NCBI GenBank assembly: GCA_013146195.2
Contig: CM028379.1
Location: forward strand, 162,222,437-162,286,436
Reading direction: 5' to 3'
From: Codonopsis lanceolata
Lineage: Eukaryota > Streptophyta > Magnoliopsida > Asterales > Campanulaceae
DNA: 64,000 nucleotides
Part shown: in pieces, positions 12,617-22,967 of the stretch
How the letters are laid out: each line of letters begins with the position of its first letter
Numbering within the stretch: the stretch's first letter is position 1
Program-made: the position numbers and the translations under genes
Notes under the pieces: generated by a model
The model's input: only the letters and a program-made list of their open reading frames with translations
What the model was told of the DNA's origin: nothing
The model's database searches: none

Positions 12617-12735
12617 GGAATAGCAGTGAAAAGGGAGAAGAGGAAAAGAAGAATTAGAAGGGAATAAAGCACAGAAGAATTACCCCTTTTTCGATCTTCA
12701 ATTCTACAAAATGAATTAGGAGATCTTGATCACAA

Positions 12736-12747
12736 GCTCTGATACCA
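12736..12747 (-). other. primer binding site of copia-1
   Basis: The minus strand reads TGGTATCAGAGC directly after the LTR end at 12748. It matches the initiator methionine tRNA 3' end, the standard plant copia primer. Confidence 0.92.
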
Positions 12748-13140
12748 TGATAATTTTGATCTTATTGAAAATTTATGTCTTCTTGACAGATTACAATTCA
12801 TTGATCATTCTTGATCAATGAGAAAGACTCACTTATACAACCCTTAATCCTTCCTTCTAATCTATCGAAATTTTTTTATTTCTCTATATCTTACAAAGGA
12901 GAGATCGCAGCCTATATATATATAACTGCTATAACTAACAGCTTCCTAAAATTACACACGCTACCCCTGAAGAAATACAAAGATACACATAACAGAAACT
13001 GACAGAGATAACTATGAACTAATTACACCTGACACCCTTAAGCTTTAATAACTGACTTCCTTTGTCTTTCTTCTTGCCTTTGTTTACTTTCCTTCTTCTT
13101 CTTCCCTCTTTGTCTTTGAGATTTAACTTGAACATCAACA
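12748..13140 (-). repeat. copia-1 5' LTR
   Basis: 393 bp, equal in length to the 3' LTR and differing at about five bases by eye. It should contain the element's promoter; TATATATATA at about 12915 is a candidate TATA region, also present in the other LTR. Confidence 0.93.
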
Positions 13141-13145
13141 TGATC

Positions 13146-14294
13146 AAACCAACCTTTGTGCTTATATCATCAGAAAAGAGAAGAAACGAAATCTGTTTTC
13201 TTTAGTTTTTGGGTTTTTTTTTATTGTGTAGTCTACATTAATCTAACCCCTACAAAATCTCAAGCATATAGTGATTCATTTGTATATTGTTCGCTAAATA
13301 CATTGATCAAGTGTCAAACCGACACCGTGCCATAGGCACGACGCCACATTAACACTCCATTGGCGTCGAGTTAATAAACTCTTTGAGTTTTAACTTCTAT
13401 ATTAGAATATTCTTGATTCACCGACATAAAACTGTTCAAAAGAGGGTAGGTAGACCACCTTAGTGGAATCTATTAGTTTAGACAACACAACCTAATGGCC
13501 AACACATCAGTAGCTTCTGCCTGGAAAAGTTTATGTATTACCAATGACCCTCTACCTTGGTTACAATCTCATCAGTAGGAGTCTGAATCTTGCTCCATTC
13601 AACATGTTGTGCTTCCCGACTTCAGTAAAACATACCACATAAAAATCATTTATCAAAACCACATCTTTCACACAACAATGTAACAGATCTGGAACGCCAA
13701 TCTATGACACAAAGTGTGGCAAAGCAAGCCTCGGTTCCAAAGCTTCGCTCAAACTCCTATCACAAAACTTCCAGTCTTGGGTTCTCAAACTTCCTATGGG
13801 ACATCCTCCCGTTTATCTCTAAAATAAAACCACACAAATTTAAATTCTGAATATTCAAAGGAAAAGGTTAAACAGATTAATAACACAAAAAAATCAGATG
13901 CTAAATTACACCGCCGACACACACACGCACACTATTCGAAATTGAAATCATTCTTAATATAGGCTAGATGGATTTCTCAATAGCCGCCGGAATGGTCAGA
14001 TGATTACTAAAAATGAGTTCTCTGCTTCAGCGAAACCCGCCCCTTCTCTATTGAAACAAAAAAAAAATCATAAAACGTAAAATGTAACAGATCCATAGTT
14101 AGTTCCAGAATTCGCTCCAACCAGATGTGTTGTTTAAGTGATTGGTTAGATACATGTCACTATCCTAGGACCTTATGACGTAGTCTCTAAGCACAGGATG
14201 ACACATCAAGTGGGAAATAATTTGCAAATTAACAATGATCGGATTAACACAACGTAAGATACAGTGGAATCAAATTAGCAAACCACATGCATAC
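13146..14294. other. non-coding, contains one Helitron-type hairpin
   Basis: No coding sequence recognised. At 13326-13340 there is a perfect stem CGTGCC-loop-GGCACG, the same stem as at the Helitron-like end near 16930, but with no CTRR after it on either strand. A GACGCCA...TGGCGTC inverted pair follows at about 13340-13368. It may be a diverged end of the same family. Confidence 0.4.
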
Positions 14295-14523
14295 CTTTCC
14301 TGTATCTGCTTCGAGCAGTTGCTGCTTGCTTGCTGAAATGCTCCCGAAGATTTCCGTCTAAATGCTCTCGAAGATTTCCATTCCCAACATACTCGATCAA
14401 TATAATCCACTCATCTCCATGCTCCAAACATCCAAGGAACTTTACCAAATTTTGATGTTCAATCTTTGACAAGGTAAGAATTTCATTTTTGAACTCAGTT
14501 GATGAGCCTCGCTCATTATTGTT
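14295..14523 (-). pseudogene. receptor-like cytoplasmic kinase exon relic
   Basis: On the minus strand an exon-like block is bounded by an acceptor (TTAGCAG at 14524-14530) and a donor (AAAG then GTATGC at 14294). It encodes TEFKNEILTLSKIEHQ, NLVKFLGCLEHGDE and IEYVGNGNLREHLDG, which match kinase subdomains III-V of calmodulin-binding receptor-like cytoplasmic kinases (CRCK type). A short tandem duplication repeats NLREH, and the sequence after HLDG does not continue as kinase. No G-loop, catalytic-loop or DFG exon was found on either side, so this is an isolated fragment. Its nearness to an ALG2 relic and a Helitron-like end suggests capture by a transposon. Confidence 0.6.
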
Positions 14524-15504
14524 CTGCTAAGGAGTCTTAGGATTAGTTTTATGCACTTAAAAGGAAAGGTAAAAATAAAAAGTAAAAAACATAGGCTGAT
14601 AGTAATTTTAGTTTTGACCATTCCTCGAATTTTAAATGCTTTTACAAAACTCTGTTGGTGCCTGATAGTTACTCTATGACTATGTGACTACCCATAGTAT
14701 GTTTTCATAAGTCACAGGAACAACATATTTTCAGTCATGGCAACTTGGAAAACATAAGTTGATATAGAAATTGGGGTTGTGATGTGCTATTATTGTGTCT
14801 TTGAATGCATATACAGCTTGCAGTCAGGAACACAAATCATTGGTTTCTCCTTATCAACTCTACCGTAATCGAAGCTCCTCTCGCCACCCCTCTCCGCCGG
14901 GTAACTGTAAGCTCTCTCTTCATCTCTAAGTCCTTTTTTATCTGTTATAAAAATTTTTATCTGTTAGAAATTTTTTTATCTGTTATGAGTTAGTCATATT
15001 ACTCACTTAATCATGAAGAGAATTATGATTATGCATAAGTGGACATACCCCTCATAGGATTTGTGAACATCTCTTCCAAAAGACTAAAAACTAAACACCA
15101 TTTTTAAAGACAAGTGGCATTTAGAGCTTCGAAAAGGAATTTTTTTCAATTAAAACATAATCCAGCTTTAGCGATGATTATCACACTTAATTTTGTATTG
15201 TTTGAAGGTTTACATTTGAAGCATTGTTAGTTTTTGATTCTTGCTGTTAATCATTCTAAAACAATATTTAGTTTTGTTCATTTGTGTTCTTCAGATCTGA
15301 TAATGTAATGTAAACCTCCCAACTCGCAATTATGACTTTGTTTGGATATCAGAAAGTGCTAGAGAAAGGAAAACAACTTGAAAAGGAATTTTTTTCAATT
15401 AAAACATAATCCAGCTTTATAACTGTTCTTACTCTGTGCGAATGAATCCTTCGTTGCCCTTTGTATGTTGTTTATGTGACCTTCTTTCGATGTTATACTT
15501 GCAG

Positions 15505-16131
15505 ATCAAGTCTCTGTAGTCATTCCTCTTTTGAAATTGAAAAAGTCAACCAAGGTAATTGTAGTTATATATCTCGATAGTTGTTTCAGGTTTATCTCAA
15601 CTAAACTTGGTCCTTCTCCCAATTACTTGGGATTGAGTTTGTTTCAGGTTTATCATAGTTTTTAAATGCTTCCACTCCCTATGTAGGTTGTTTTCTATTG
15701 TCACTTTCCGGATTTGTTACTGGCACAACACTCAACTGTTCTCAAGAAGATATGCCGAAAGCCCATAGACTTTTTAGAATAAATAACAACAGGTTTACTT
15801 GTTGACCCTGGAATTTAGTTCCTTTTTTGAAGAAACAAGAAAATGTTTAGTGCACACCTGTTATGTAACGATCATGGTTCTCTTCCATGCTATTTAAACC
15901 ATCATGGAACGAAATTTGTACTAAAATGGTGAGGAATGGAATGACCATTGCTGTGTAGCAAATTTCTCTTTCAAAGTTTTGTTCATCAGAATGCTTAATC
16001 GATTTGCAGGAATGGCAGATTTAATTGTAGTTAACAGCAAATTTACAGCATCCACTTTTGCTAATACATTCAAGAATCTCACTGCATGGGGAATTAGGCC
16101 AACGGTCCTTTATCTAGCTGTCCTTGATTAA
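15505..16131 (+). pseudogene. ALG2-like mannosyltransferase relic (three exons)
   Basis: Three consecutive exons with proper splice sites match ALG2, the ER enzyme that adds the second and third mannoses to the dolichol-linked N-glycan precursor. Exon 15505-15554 encodes DQVSVVIPLLKLKKSTK. Exon 15687-15792 encodes VVFYCHFPDLLLA and RKPIDFLE, then an in-frame TAA at 15780-15782. Exon 16010-16131 encodes MADLIVVNSKFTASTFANTF and an RPTVLY block, then TAA at 16129-16131. The remaining ALG2 exons were not found. The introns are kept, so this is a piece of genomic DNA rather than a processed copy. It is almost certainly non-functional. Family identification rests on memory of the conserved motifs. 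Confidence 0.7.
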
Positions 16132-16924
16132 CTGGTTGAAAGAGCTTTGCGTTCTCAAAGATTTGAGTTTTCATTTTTCTCTTCCAGTTCTTGCTTCATT
16201 TGTTTGCATATGGTTGTATGTTGCTACTTTCTTGGCCTGAATTTATTCAAGGGTAAGGGTTGCCTACTTTACAAGTATGATTGAGGTTTTAAAAAAATAT
16301 TTAAAACGTAACCCAAACAGATTCATATACCTCTAAAGCATACATAATCAGATATATCGGGTACGATGATGGGTACCCTGATATTCCAAAACAGGGACAT
16401 TCCATGGAGAATCATATTTTTTGTGTTTTGACAGTTTTTTAGATTTTAAAATTGAAACAAACCTAGAAAACGTAGGCCTTCTTTTATCTATGAAAAATTG
16501 AATTAAAAAGTAATGTTGTCTGTATGAAACAGGAGGTGCTGGGAGTTTGATTTTTTAAAAGTTTAGTGTGTTCAAAGAGTAATGCTTTTGTCCTTCTGTG
16601 TATTTTCCGTGCCTTGGCAGTTTTTTTGGATTTTAAAATTGGAACAAATCTGGAAAATATAACCTATAAAGGGCAATGCTGGTTGTCCCCCTCAAGTTTG
16701 TAATATTATTTCTATTAATAAAATATAGCAGGGTACCGCCCCCGTATCCCTAAAAAAAATACCAAAGTAACTTTAGATTTTTATTTCACTGTGGATGATC
16801 ATATTGTTTGAATTGGTTACTAAGATATGTTAATTTTAAACTGTTTATTATATTGATTTATTTGAATATTAACACTGTCTTATTACTAACATCGTCTCAT
16901 ACTGACATCGTCTCATATTGGCGT
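16132..16924. other. non-coding between ALG2 relic and Helitron-like end
   Basis: AT-rich sequence without recognisable coding segments. It has two imperfect copies of a block around GACAGTTTTTTAGATTTTAAAATTG (near 16425 and 16610), with the second followed by similar text. Confidence 0.4.
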
Positions 16925-16953
16925 CGTGCCATAGGAACGGGCACATAATCTAG
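16925..16953 (+). mobile_element. Helitron-like 3' terminus
   Basis: A short hairpin (CGTGCC at 16925-16930, loop, GGAACG at 16934-16939, one mismatch) is followed after 10 bases by CTAG (16950-16953) and then a T. This is the layout of a Helitron 3' end: hairpin, 10-12 bases, CTRR, insertion between A and T. Independent support is that homology to the block at 1906 begins exactly at the T after CTAG, so the unoccupied A-T site is seen at 1905-1906. The 5' end (expected TC) was not located. The kinase and ALG2 relics upstream would then be captured cargo. Confidence 0.55.
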
Positions 16954-17331
16954 TAAAACAACATAGGATGTCAATATGCTAAATACAATTTGGAAAAGAA
17001 AATAAAGTTAAAAGATACATCACCAACTACCATTCTCAACAAACACCATAATTTTCTTCATAATCACATTGCCTCATTTTAGCAATCTCAGCATGTGCTC
17101 ACTCAAGACTTTTTAACTTTTCTGCAATGCCAACTCCCTATGGAAGTCTATCATCATCTTCTCCAGTTCAATTATTTGATGTCTCTTACTACTCTCATCT
17201 TCTCATATACCTCACTGAATTTTGTACATAGAACCTGCAAGCAATTTCAACAAACCAACTACAACAAGATATCCACATAATTAATAAAAAAGAGGGTGAG
17301 ATCACAACGAATAAAAAACAATTTGTTAATT
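16954..17331. repeat. 379-bp duplicated block, right copy
   Basis: Matches 1906-2284 with few differences. It begins immediately after the Helitron-like CTAG end and loses similarity at about 17331. Confidence 0.85.
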
Positions 17332-17579
17332 TATACATATCTGATGATTATTGAGGAATGAAAGTCAAAATCAAACTTGGTTGAATTATTTAATTTAAAG
17401 CCCATTGATCATATCAAACTTTTAGGTCTCAGACTTCTTGTGCAAGAAAATTCAAATTCATTAACTAAACTGATAGAGAATTGAATTGTGAATTTACTTG
17501 AAGTTAAGATGAGCCCAGGGAAACACGATTTGAGAGAGGTCAATTGTTGATAAAGATTTTCCATAAAATTGATCAAGCT

Positions 17580-17611
<32 letters not shown>

Positions 17612-18195
17612 AGAGAGAGAGCTAATTAACCTAAAATTCGATCGAAATCAACATGTAATTCGAACTTAAAATTTAAGAAAAAACAATAAGAAGAATTATG
17701 CAATTCACATCAATGAGAATATTACTTATGTCAGGATTTTTGCAATTCCGTCGCTGGGATTTTTGGGGTTGCAGAGTGATAAATAAGGGGTCAGTAAGGA
17801 GGCGACAATGAAGGAAGAGGAGGAAAGAGTCCACGTAGAAACCACCCACCATATATGAAGGTGAAATTGGATAAAATCTAGTTTTAATTTAAGGGGATAT
17901 AATAAAATCTATTTTAACATACAATTCAAGTGTCTAAATCAAGTAAAACACATTTAAATCAAATATGATAAAATATATTTTAAATTAACCAATTTTTGGA
18001 AGAAAGATAGATAATTATTACTAGATTAATAATTGATAAATATAGATTAATAGAAGAAAAAATTAACATAAAATTGTCCTGTGCATAACTTCTATAAATC
18101 AAATAGAGGGAAATGAAAAAAAAAATTGATGAGAATTGAAGAGAATTGAAAATTAACATAAAATTGTCATGTGCATAACTTCTATATAAAAAAAA
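17332..18195. other. intergenic, with GT/GA microsatellite
   Basis: No gene recognised. It contains (GT)n followed by (GA)n at 17578-17622. The rest is AT-rich. Confidence 0.5.
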
Positions 18196-18416
18196 GACAA
18201 ATGATATTACGAGCTAGAGCTTGTGATATTAATACGAGCTTTAGTGTTAGAGCCGTTGGATGATTAAGTTGGTGGTGATTTAGAATATCTACATCATTAT
18301 TTAGAAAATACCATATTTGATCTAATGATGTAAAATTTTTAGTAGATTTGATCTAACAGCACTAACACTCAAGCTTGTAGTAATATCACAAGCTCTAGCT
18401 CGTAATATCGTAGCTC
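18196..18416. mobile_element. Mutator-like MITE, 221 bp
   Basis: Long inverted ends: GACAAATGATATTACGAG at the left and, reading the complement inward from 18416, GAGCTACGATATTACGAG; similarity continues for about 55 bases. It is flanked by a perfect 9-bp repeat TAAAAAAAA (18187-18195 and 18417-18425). That repeat is low-complexity, but the same ends with a distinctive 9-bp duplication occur at 20279-26510, which supports the boundaries. No coding capacity. Confidence 0.78.
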
Positions 18417-18555
18417 TAAAAAAAATACCATGTATAAACTGGTTTTAAAATCTATCTGGTTTTATTTATTTGAAGCAAATATAAGGAGATTTGATAGAAT
18501 CTTTAAGTGAGAGATAATATTTACATAATAAAATATTTTATACTAAATCAAAAAA

Positions 18556-20096
18556 GGCAATGACTTGTGTAGGACGGTCTTACGGATCCTAGATCTGTAA
18601 GATGAAGCTTCATTTAAAAATTCGCGGATTAATAATTAAACCTGTCAATAAAAATTACAAAAATTGATTAGGTGAGTTGGTCAATGCTTATCCTTTAAGG
18701 TTTAGCCTAAGGGTGGTCAAGGGTTTGACTTGCCCCAGCATTCAAAATTTAGTTTTAATGCTCATTTCCTCTATTTGCTCTGGTGCTCCTCTACTTTCAA
18801 TGTTTGCCGCTGAATTTTCACGCCTTGCAGTTTAGTTTTTTTGTTAGCTCCGTTAGCATCAGTTGCTTTGGGATACTTGACAGATCCTAACGGACTTTGA
18901 CGAAATGCTAAATGACACATTTAAAACCAAACATGACACATTAAAAACACAAAAGTGACACATTTTAATGTTAAAAGTGACACATTTTAATGAAAATTTA
19001 TAATAATTTTTATTAAAATACAAAGTAACACTCTTAATACTAAAATGTGACACATTTAATACTAAAAAGTGACACTCTTCCTTAAAGAATTTACCGGACC
19101 AAAATGAATCATCTCGTGTTTCAAGTTCATCTACTACATGCCTAGATCTTGCTTGCTCTGCTACGAAGGGAAGGAGAAAAAGAATTAAGAGAAGTATTGA
19201 AAATGACAAGAAAAAGACTACTTATTTTTCTGATTCCCATCAAACCAAGGAATTTGGTTCCAAGACTCCTAATGCTCGGTTATTTTAGACATATTTTCAG
19301 TAAATTTTGTAAGTTTGAGTAAGAAACATATACTTTACTTTGAAAAAATTATAGTTTTGTGTTTTTAACAACTGACACTTGGAATTATATACATTTCTAT
19401 GAATGAGAAGATATATTTAAGTAGTATTCAATTGGTTATTGCTGTTAAAATCACTAGCCCAAAAGTGACATACTTTAGTCCTAAAAGTAACACACTCAAA
19501 GCCTAAAAGTGACACTCTTATTGATACAAATTGTATGATTATAAAAATGAGTTGTTTTATCAAAAGTGACACACCTAATGCCTAAAAGTGACACAATTAA
19601 TACATAAAAGTGACATACTAAATGTGACACTTATGAATAAAAATTTAAAGATAAAAAGTGATTTTTTTGCCAAAAGTGACACACGAAAAACTTAAAATCG
19701 ACATATTCTATGTTTAAAAGTGACACTCTGATCTAAAGTAACTAAGTAAAACTTAATCAGACCTAAGGCAACAATTATCCAAAAGTGATTCACTTTTGTT
19801 CTCAAAGTGACACACGTCAAGCCTAAAAGTAACACTCTGATTGATCGTAAATGTAAACAATGCCAAAATGACATATCTCTGACAATAAAACTCAAAAACA
19901 ACCTTAGGAGGTTTCAAATCTAAGACCGCCCACACTGATTGCTGCACCTTATGAGATGCACTGTGAACCATCTCAACAGATTGATTTTTATAACTTTTTA
20001 TAACGTATTATTAATTTATTATGATCCGCGAATTTCTAAATGGGGCTCCGTCTTACAGACAAGGATCCGTAAGACTGTCTTACAGGAAACCACCCC
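18556..20096. mobile_element. Mutator-like element, 1.54 kb, non-coding
   Basis: Inverted ends of about 85 bases: GGCAATGACTTGTGTAGGAC at the left and, on the complement, GGGGTGGTTTCCTGTAAGAC at the right, both running on through GTCTTACGGATCC and an AAATTCGCGGAT block. Flanked by ATCAAAAAA on both sides (18547-18555 and 20097-20105), a 9-bp target duplication. The core of the ends matches the small element at 1099-1246. No transposase is present. The interior is dominated by a short periodic repeat (see 18900-19875). The open frames at 18859-19209 and 19692-19971 are by-products of that repeat. Confidence 0.78.
18900..19875. repeat. degenerate ~22-bp repeat with AAAAGTGACAC core
   Basis: About twenty occurrences of AAAAGTGACAC or close variants (GTAACAC, GTGACAT, ATGACAC). 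In the clusters at about 18945-18990, 19460-19525, 19565-19625 and 19670-19725 the spacing is exactly or nearly 22 bases, with a consensus close to AAAAGTGACACACTTAATGC followed by CT. Clusters are separated by unrelated AT-rich sequence. Only one strand carries the motif, so it is directional. Confidence 0.75.
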
Positions 20097-20513
20097 ATCA
20101 AAAAATATTTTTACCTGTAAAACTTTGAAATCAAATGTGATAAAATTTTATTCTAAACTAACCGTATAAAATCAAATGTTAATTAAAAAATTATCAATAA
20201 CTTTTTATTTGTAAAACTTTGAAATCAAATATGATAAAATCGACCTGCAAAAAACTTATCCTAAACTAATAAAACTTTGGCAAATGATATTACGAGATAG
20301 AGCTCCTAGTAATAATATCAGCTCTAGCAGATATACCGTTGGATCAAAATTTAGTAAGATCTCTAAATTTTAATAAGATCACATGTCAAAACATTGAAAG
20401 GTTAAAATAGTCAATGCAAATCTTGAAAATAAAACCAAAATCTTCCACCGAATCTTCTTTTTGTCTTCCCTTGATTCACTCTTACGCCCAAATCTTATTT
20501 CCGTCTTCCAAGA

Positions 20514-20957
20514 CTAACCACGAAATAGGGCTCTTCTGTTTAATGGAAAAATTCGCACAAACACTTGCAGGTGAGGCGATGGTTTTGAGCACTTGCTAAT
20601 AAGAACGTGAAGCAATGTCAGACATAGAACGACACATGATGGTGGGAATCGGCGCAATGGGGTGGAGATGACGATGTTATACTGCCGTGGTGTGGACATT
20701 CTCTGGTGACAGGGGATTTGGAAGAACAGAGGGATGTGGTTGTGGGTTTCTTGGGCAGAATCGGAAGCGATGGGCAATGGGTTGGATGAACTAGGAATTG
20801 AGTTTCTTGGGGTTGGGTTCTTGAAGGGATGATGGTGAAGGTGATCGTCTTTTAGAGTCTTGTGGTGGCGATTGATGGCCGTGGTGGTGGTTGTTTGGTC
20901 GCCAACATTAGAAACTGTAGTGGTGGCACCGTGTTGATGGGTGTTTTGATCACTCAT
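20514..20957 (-). CDS. hypothetical 147-codon frame inside a Mutator-like element
   Basis: Open frame starting MSDQNTHQHG and rich in threonine, histidine, serine and proline. I do not recognise it. It lies between the left inverted end of the Mutator-like element and the nested Harbinger element. It may be a captured fragment of a host gene or simply a chance frame; the low-complexity composition argues for caution. No intron, signal peptide or membrane segment is evident. Confidence 0.2.
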   Translation of the reverse strand: MSDQNTHQHGATTTVSNVGDQTTTTTAINRHHKTLKDDHLHHHPFKNPTPRNSIPSSSNPLPIASDSAQETHNHIPLFFQIPCHQRMSTPRQYNIVISTPLRRFPPSCVVLCLTLLHVLISKCSKPSPHLQVFVRIFPLNRRALFRG

Positions 20958-21553
20958 ATTTGGCCCTCTGTTTTTATCTCACTTTAACAAACTTCATAAA
21001 TGTAAATCAAGCTTAGGCCATCTCCAACCATCAACCCCAAATTTGGTCAGATTTTACCCCAAATTTGGTCCATATCAGCACCAAACACTATTTCAACTCC
21101 AACCATCAACCCCCAAATCTCACCCCAAATAGAATATTCCTTAGCATATTCTATTTTTATTTCTTTTACTTTATTTATCAACATGAATATTAATTTGTTA
21201 TTAACCTTTTAAAAAATAATTATTAAGATTACACAATTAATAATTTTAATTATTTAATAGTTATATTTACGTTATTAAAAATATTTAAAAATTAGTAATT
21301 TTTTTTAACAAAATTGAAGAAATATAATTTAATAAACATACAAGTACTTGAAAATACCATTAAAAAAAAATACAACAATCAATACAAAATATAACAAAAA
21401 TCTTACAACAACAACAATTGCAAAAACACTCATAGAAAAAAAAATACATAATATTTTACTCTAATTCTCAGAATTACTGAATTGTTCCCATAAATGTTCG
21501 ATTAAGGCATTGCGAAGTTCAATGTGAGCCTCTTTATCCTTGATTTTTTTATA

Positions 21554-22747
21554 TCAAGCAAGAAACTCTTGAAATCGAGTATTATCATCTGCTACCTCTA
21601 CAGTTGGAGTCGTCACTTCATCTTGTTCTTCAATTGGTGCATTCATATCACGTTCATCTTCAACTATCATATTATGCATAATAATGCATGCGATCATTAT
21701 ATCGTGCAAAACATTTTTTGCCAATAACGCATCTTGGTCCACAAGTAATGGCAAATCGTGATTTGAGTACTCCAAATGCTCGCTCAACATCTTTTCTACA
21801 AGCTTCTTGTTTCATTGCAAATAATTTCTTCTTTGGACCTCGTGGATCCTTGATAGTTTGAACAAGTGTAGCCCATTTTGGGTATATGCCATCAGCTAAA
21901 TAGTAGCCCATGTTATAACTTTTTCCTTGAACCACGTAATGAGCAGGAGGAGCAATACCTTGAGAAAGATTAGCAAAAAGGTTGGAAGACTCTAGTACAT
22001 TGATATCATTGTTCGATCCAGGTAAACCAAAATACGCATGCCATATCCAAAGATCATAATCAGCTACAGCTTCGAGAATAATTGTTGGAGAGCCACTACG
22101 ACCAGCATATTGTCCTGCCCATGCTGTTGGGCAGTTTTTCCATTTCCAGTGCATGCAATCTAAACTACCCAACATACCAGGAAATCCTCGACGTTCCCCA
22201 ATATGGAGAAGTCTGGAAACATCGTTAGAATTAGGAGATCGTAGATACTGCTCTCCAAATACCTCGATAATAGCTCGACAAAATCTTTTCAAACTTTCGA
22301 TAGCAGTTGATTCCCCAATTTTTACATACTCATCAGTAGCATCTGCCGGTGAACCGTATGCCAAAATTCAAATACTTGCTTTTGAAAACTTGACAAGCCA
22401 AGTCGTCCAGTCGCATCTCTTTTCATATTGAAATAGTCATCATGAGTACTGACAGCATTAAGAATACGAAGGAATAAATCCCTTCTCATTCGAAATCTTC
22501 TACGAAAATACACCTCAGGAAATACAGGATTTTCTGCAAAGTAATCATTGAATAGATTACGGGCAGCAGCTTCTCGGTCACGATTGATTACTATGTGACC
22601 AGGAACTGAGCCTTTGTTGTTTTCTTCATTGAGATAGTTGAGGATGACTTGATTGTTGTTAGAAATGGCTTGAGCAATCACCTCCCAATCATCATCATCT
22701 GAACTTGAATCTGATAAATTTGATGAACTTCCAATGTTGTAATTCAT
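21554..22747 (-). pseudogene. Harbinger DDE transposase (frameshifted)
   Basis: Starts MNYNIGSSSNLSDSSSDDDD at 22747. The N-terminal region includes YFRRRFRMRRDLFLRI and GLSSFQKQV, typical of PIF transposases. The frame shifts near 22360 into a long segment (22364-21672) with the catalytic core: GSLDCMHWKWKNCP (first Asp), the NNDINVL motif (second Asp), YYLADGIYPKWATLVQTI, and KDVERAFGVLKSRFAI (Glu). A second frameshift near 21770 leads to HDIMIACIIMHNMIVEDERD and the end at 21554. All three catalytic residues are present, so only the reading frame is broken. Product family: DDE_Tnp_4. Confidence 0.9.
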
Positions 22748-22967
22748 TTTTTGATAAAAGATAAGTTGATTGAATTGTTTTCAATCCGCATATGACATGT
22801 TTATAATATATGTCATCTGTAGAATCGATTCATCCGTTGAATCGATCTCATCCTCTTGTCAACCGTTGGATCAGATTTTGTGTAATCCAATCTTATCTAC
22901 ACATTTTTCAACATGGCAGATAATGGGACATGACAATGCACACCCAACAATATCTTAAACTTTCGGT

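Larger units (their letters stand above)
2706..13140 (-). mobile_element. Ty1/copia LTR retrotransposon (copia-1), complete length, interrupted
   Basis: A full-length copia element on the minus strand, bounded by two 393-bp LTRs and a perfect 5-bp target duplication TGATC (2701-2705 and 13141-13145). The order on the minus strand is 5' LTR, primer binding site complementary to initiator methionine tRNA (12736-12747), gag, protease, integrase, reverse transcriptase, RNase H, polypurine tract (3099-3109) and 3' LTR. Integrase before reverse transcriptase defines copia. A second element, 7228-12161, sits inside gag. The coding region also has at least two in-frame stops and one frameshift, so it is not autonomous as sequenced. 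By eye the LTRs differ at about five positions, implying a fairly recent insertion; the nested element came later. Confidence 0.95.

Noticed and set aside
18859..19971. Minus-strand frames including one that starts with a signal-peptide-like segment (MSFSILLLILFLLPFVAEQA)
   Set aside because: The short hydrophobic start is followed only by translation of the 22-bp repeat; no conserved protein. A captured secreted-peptide start is possible but unsupported.
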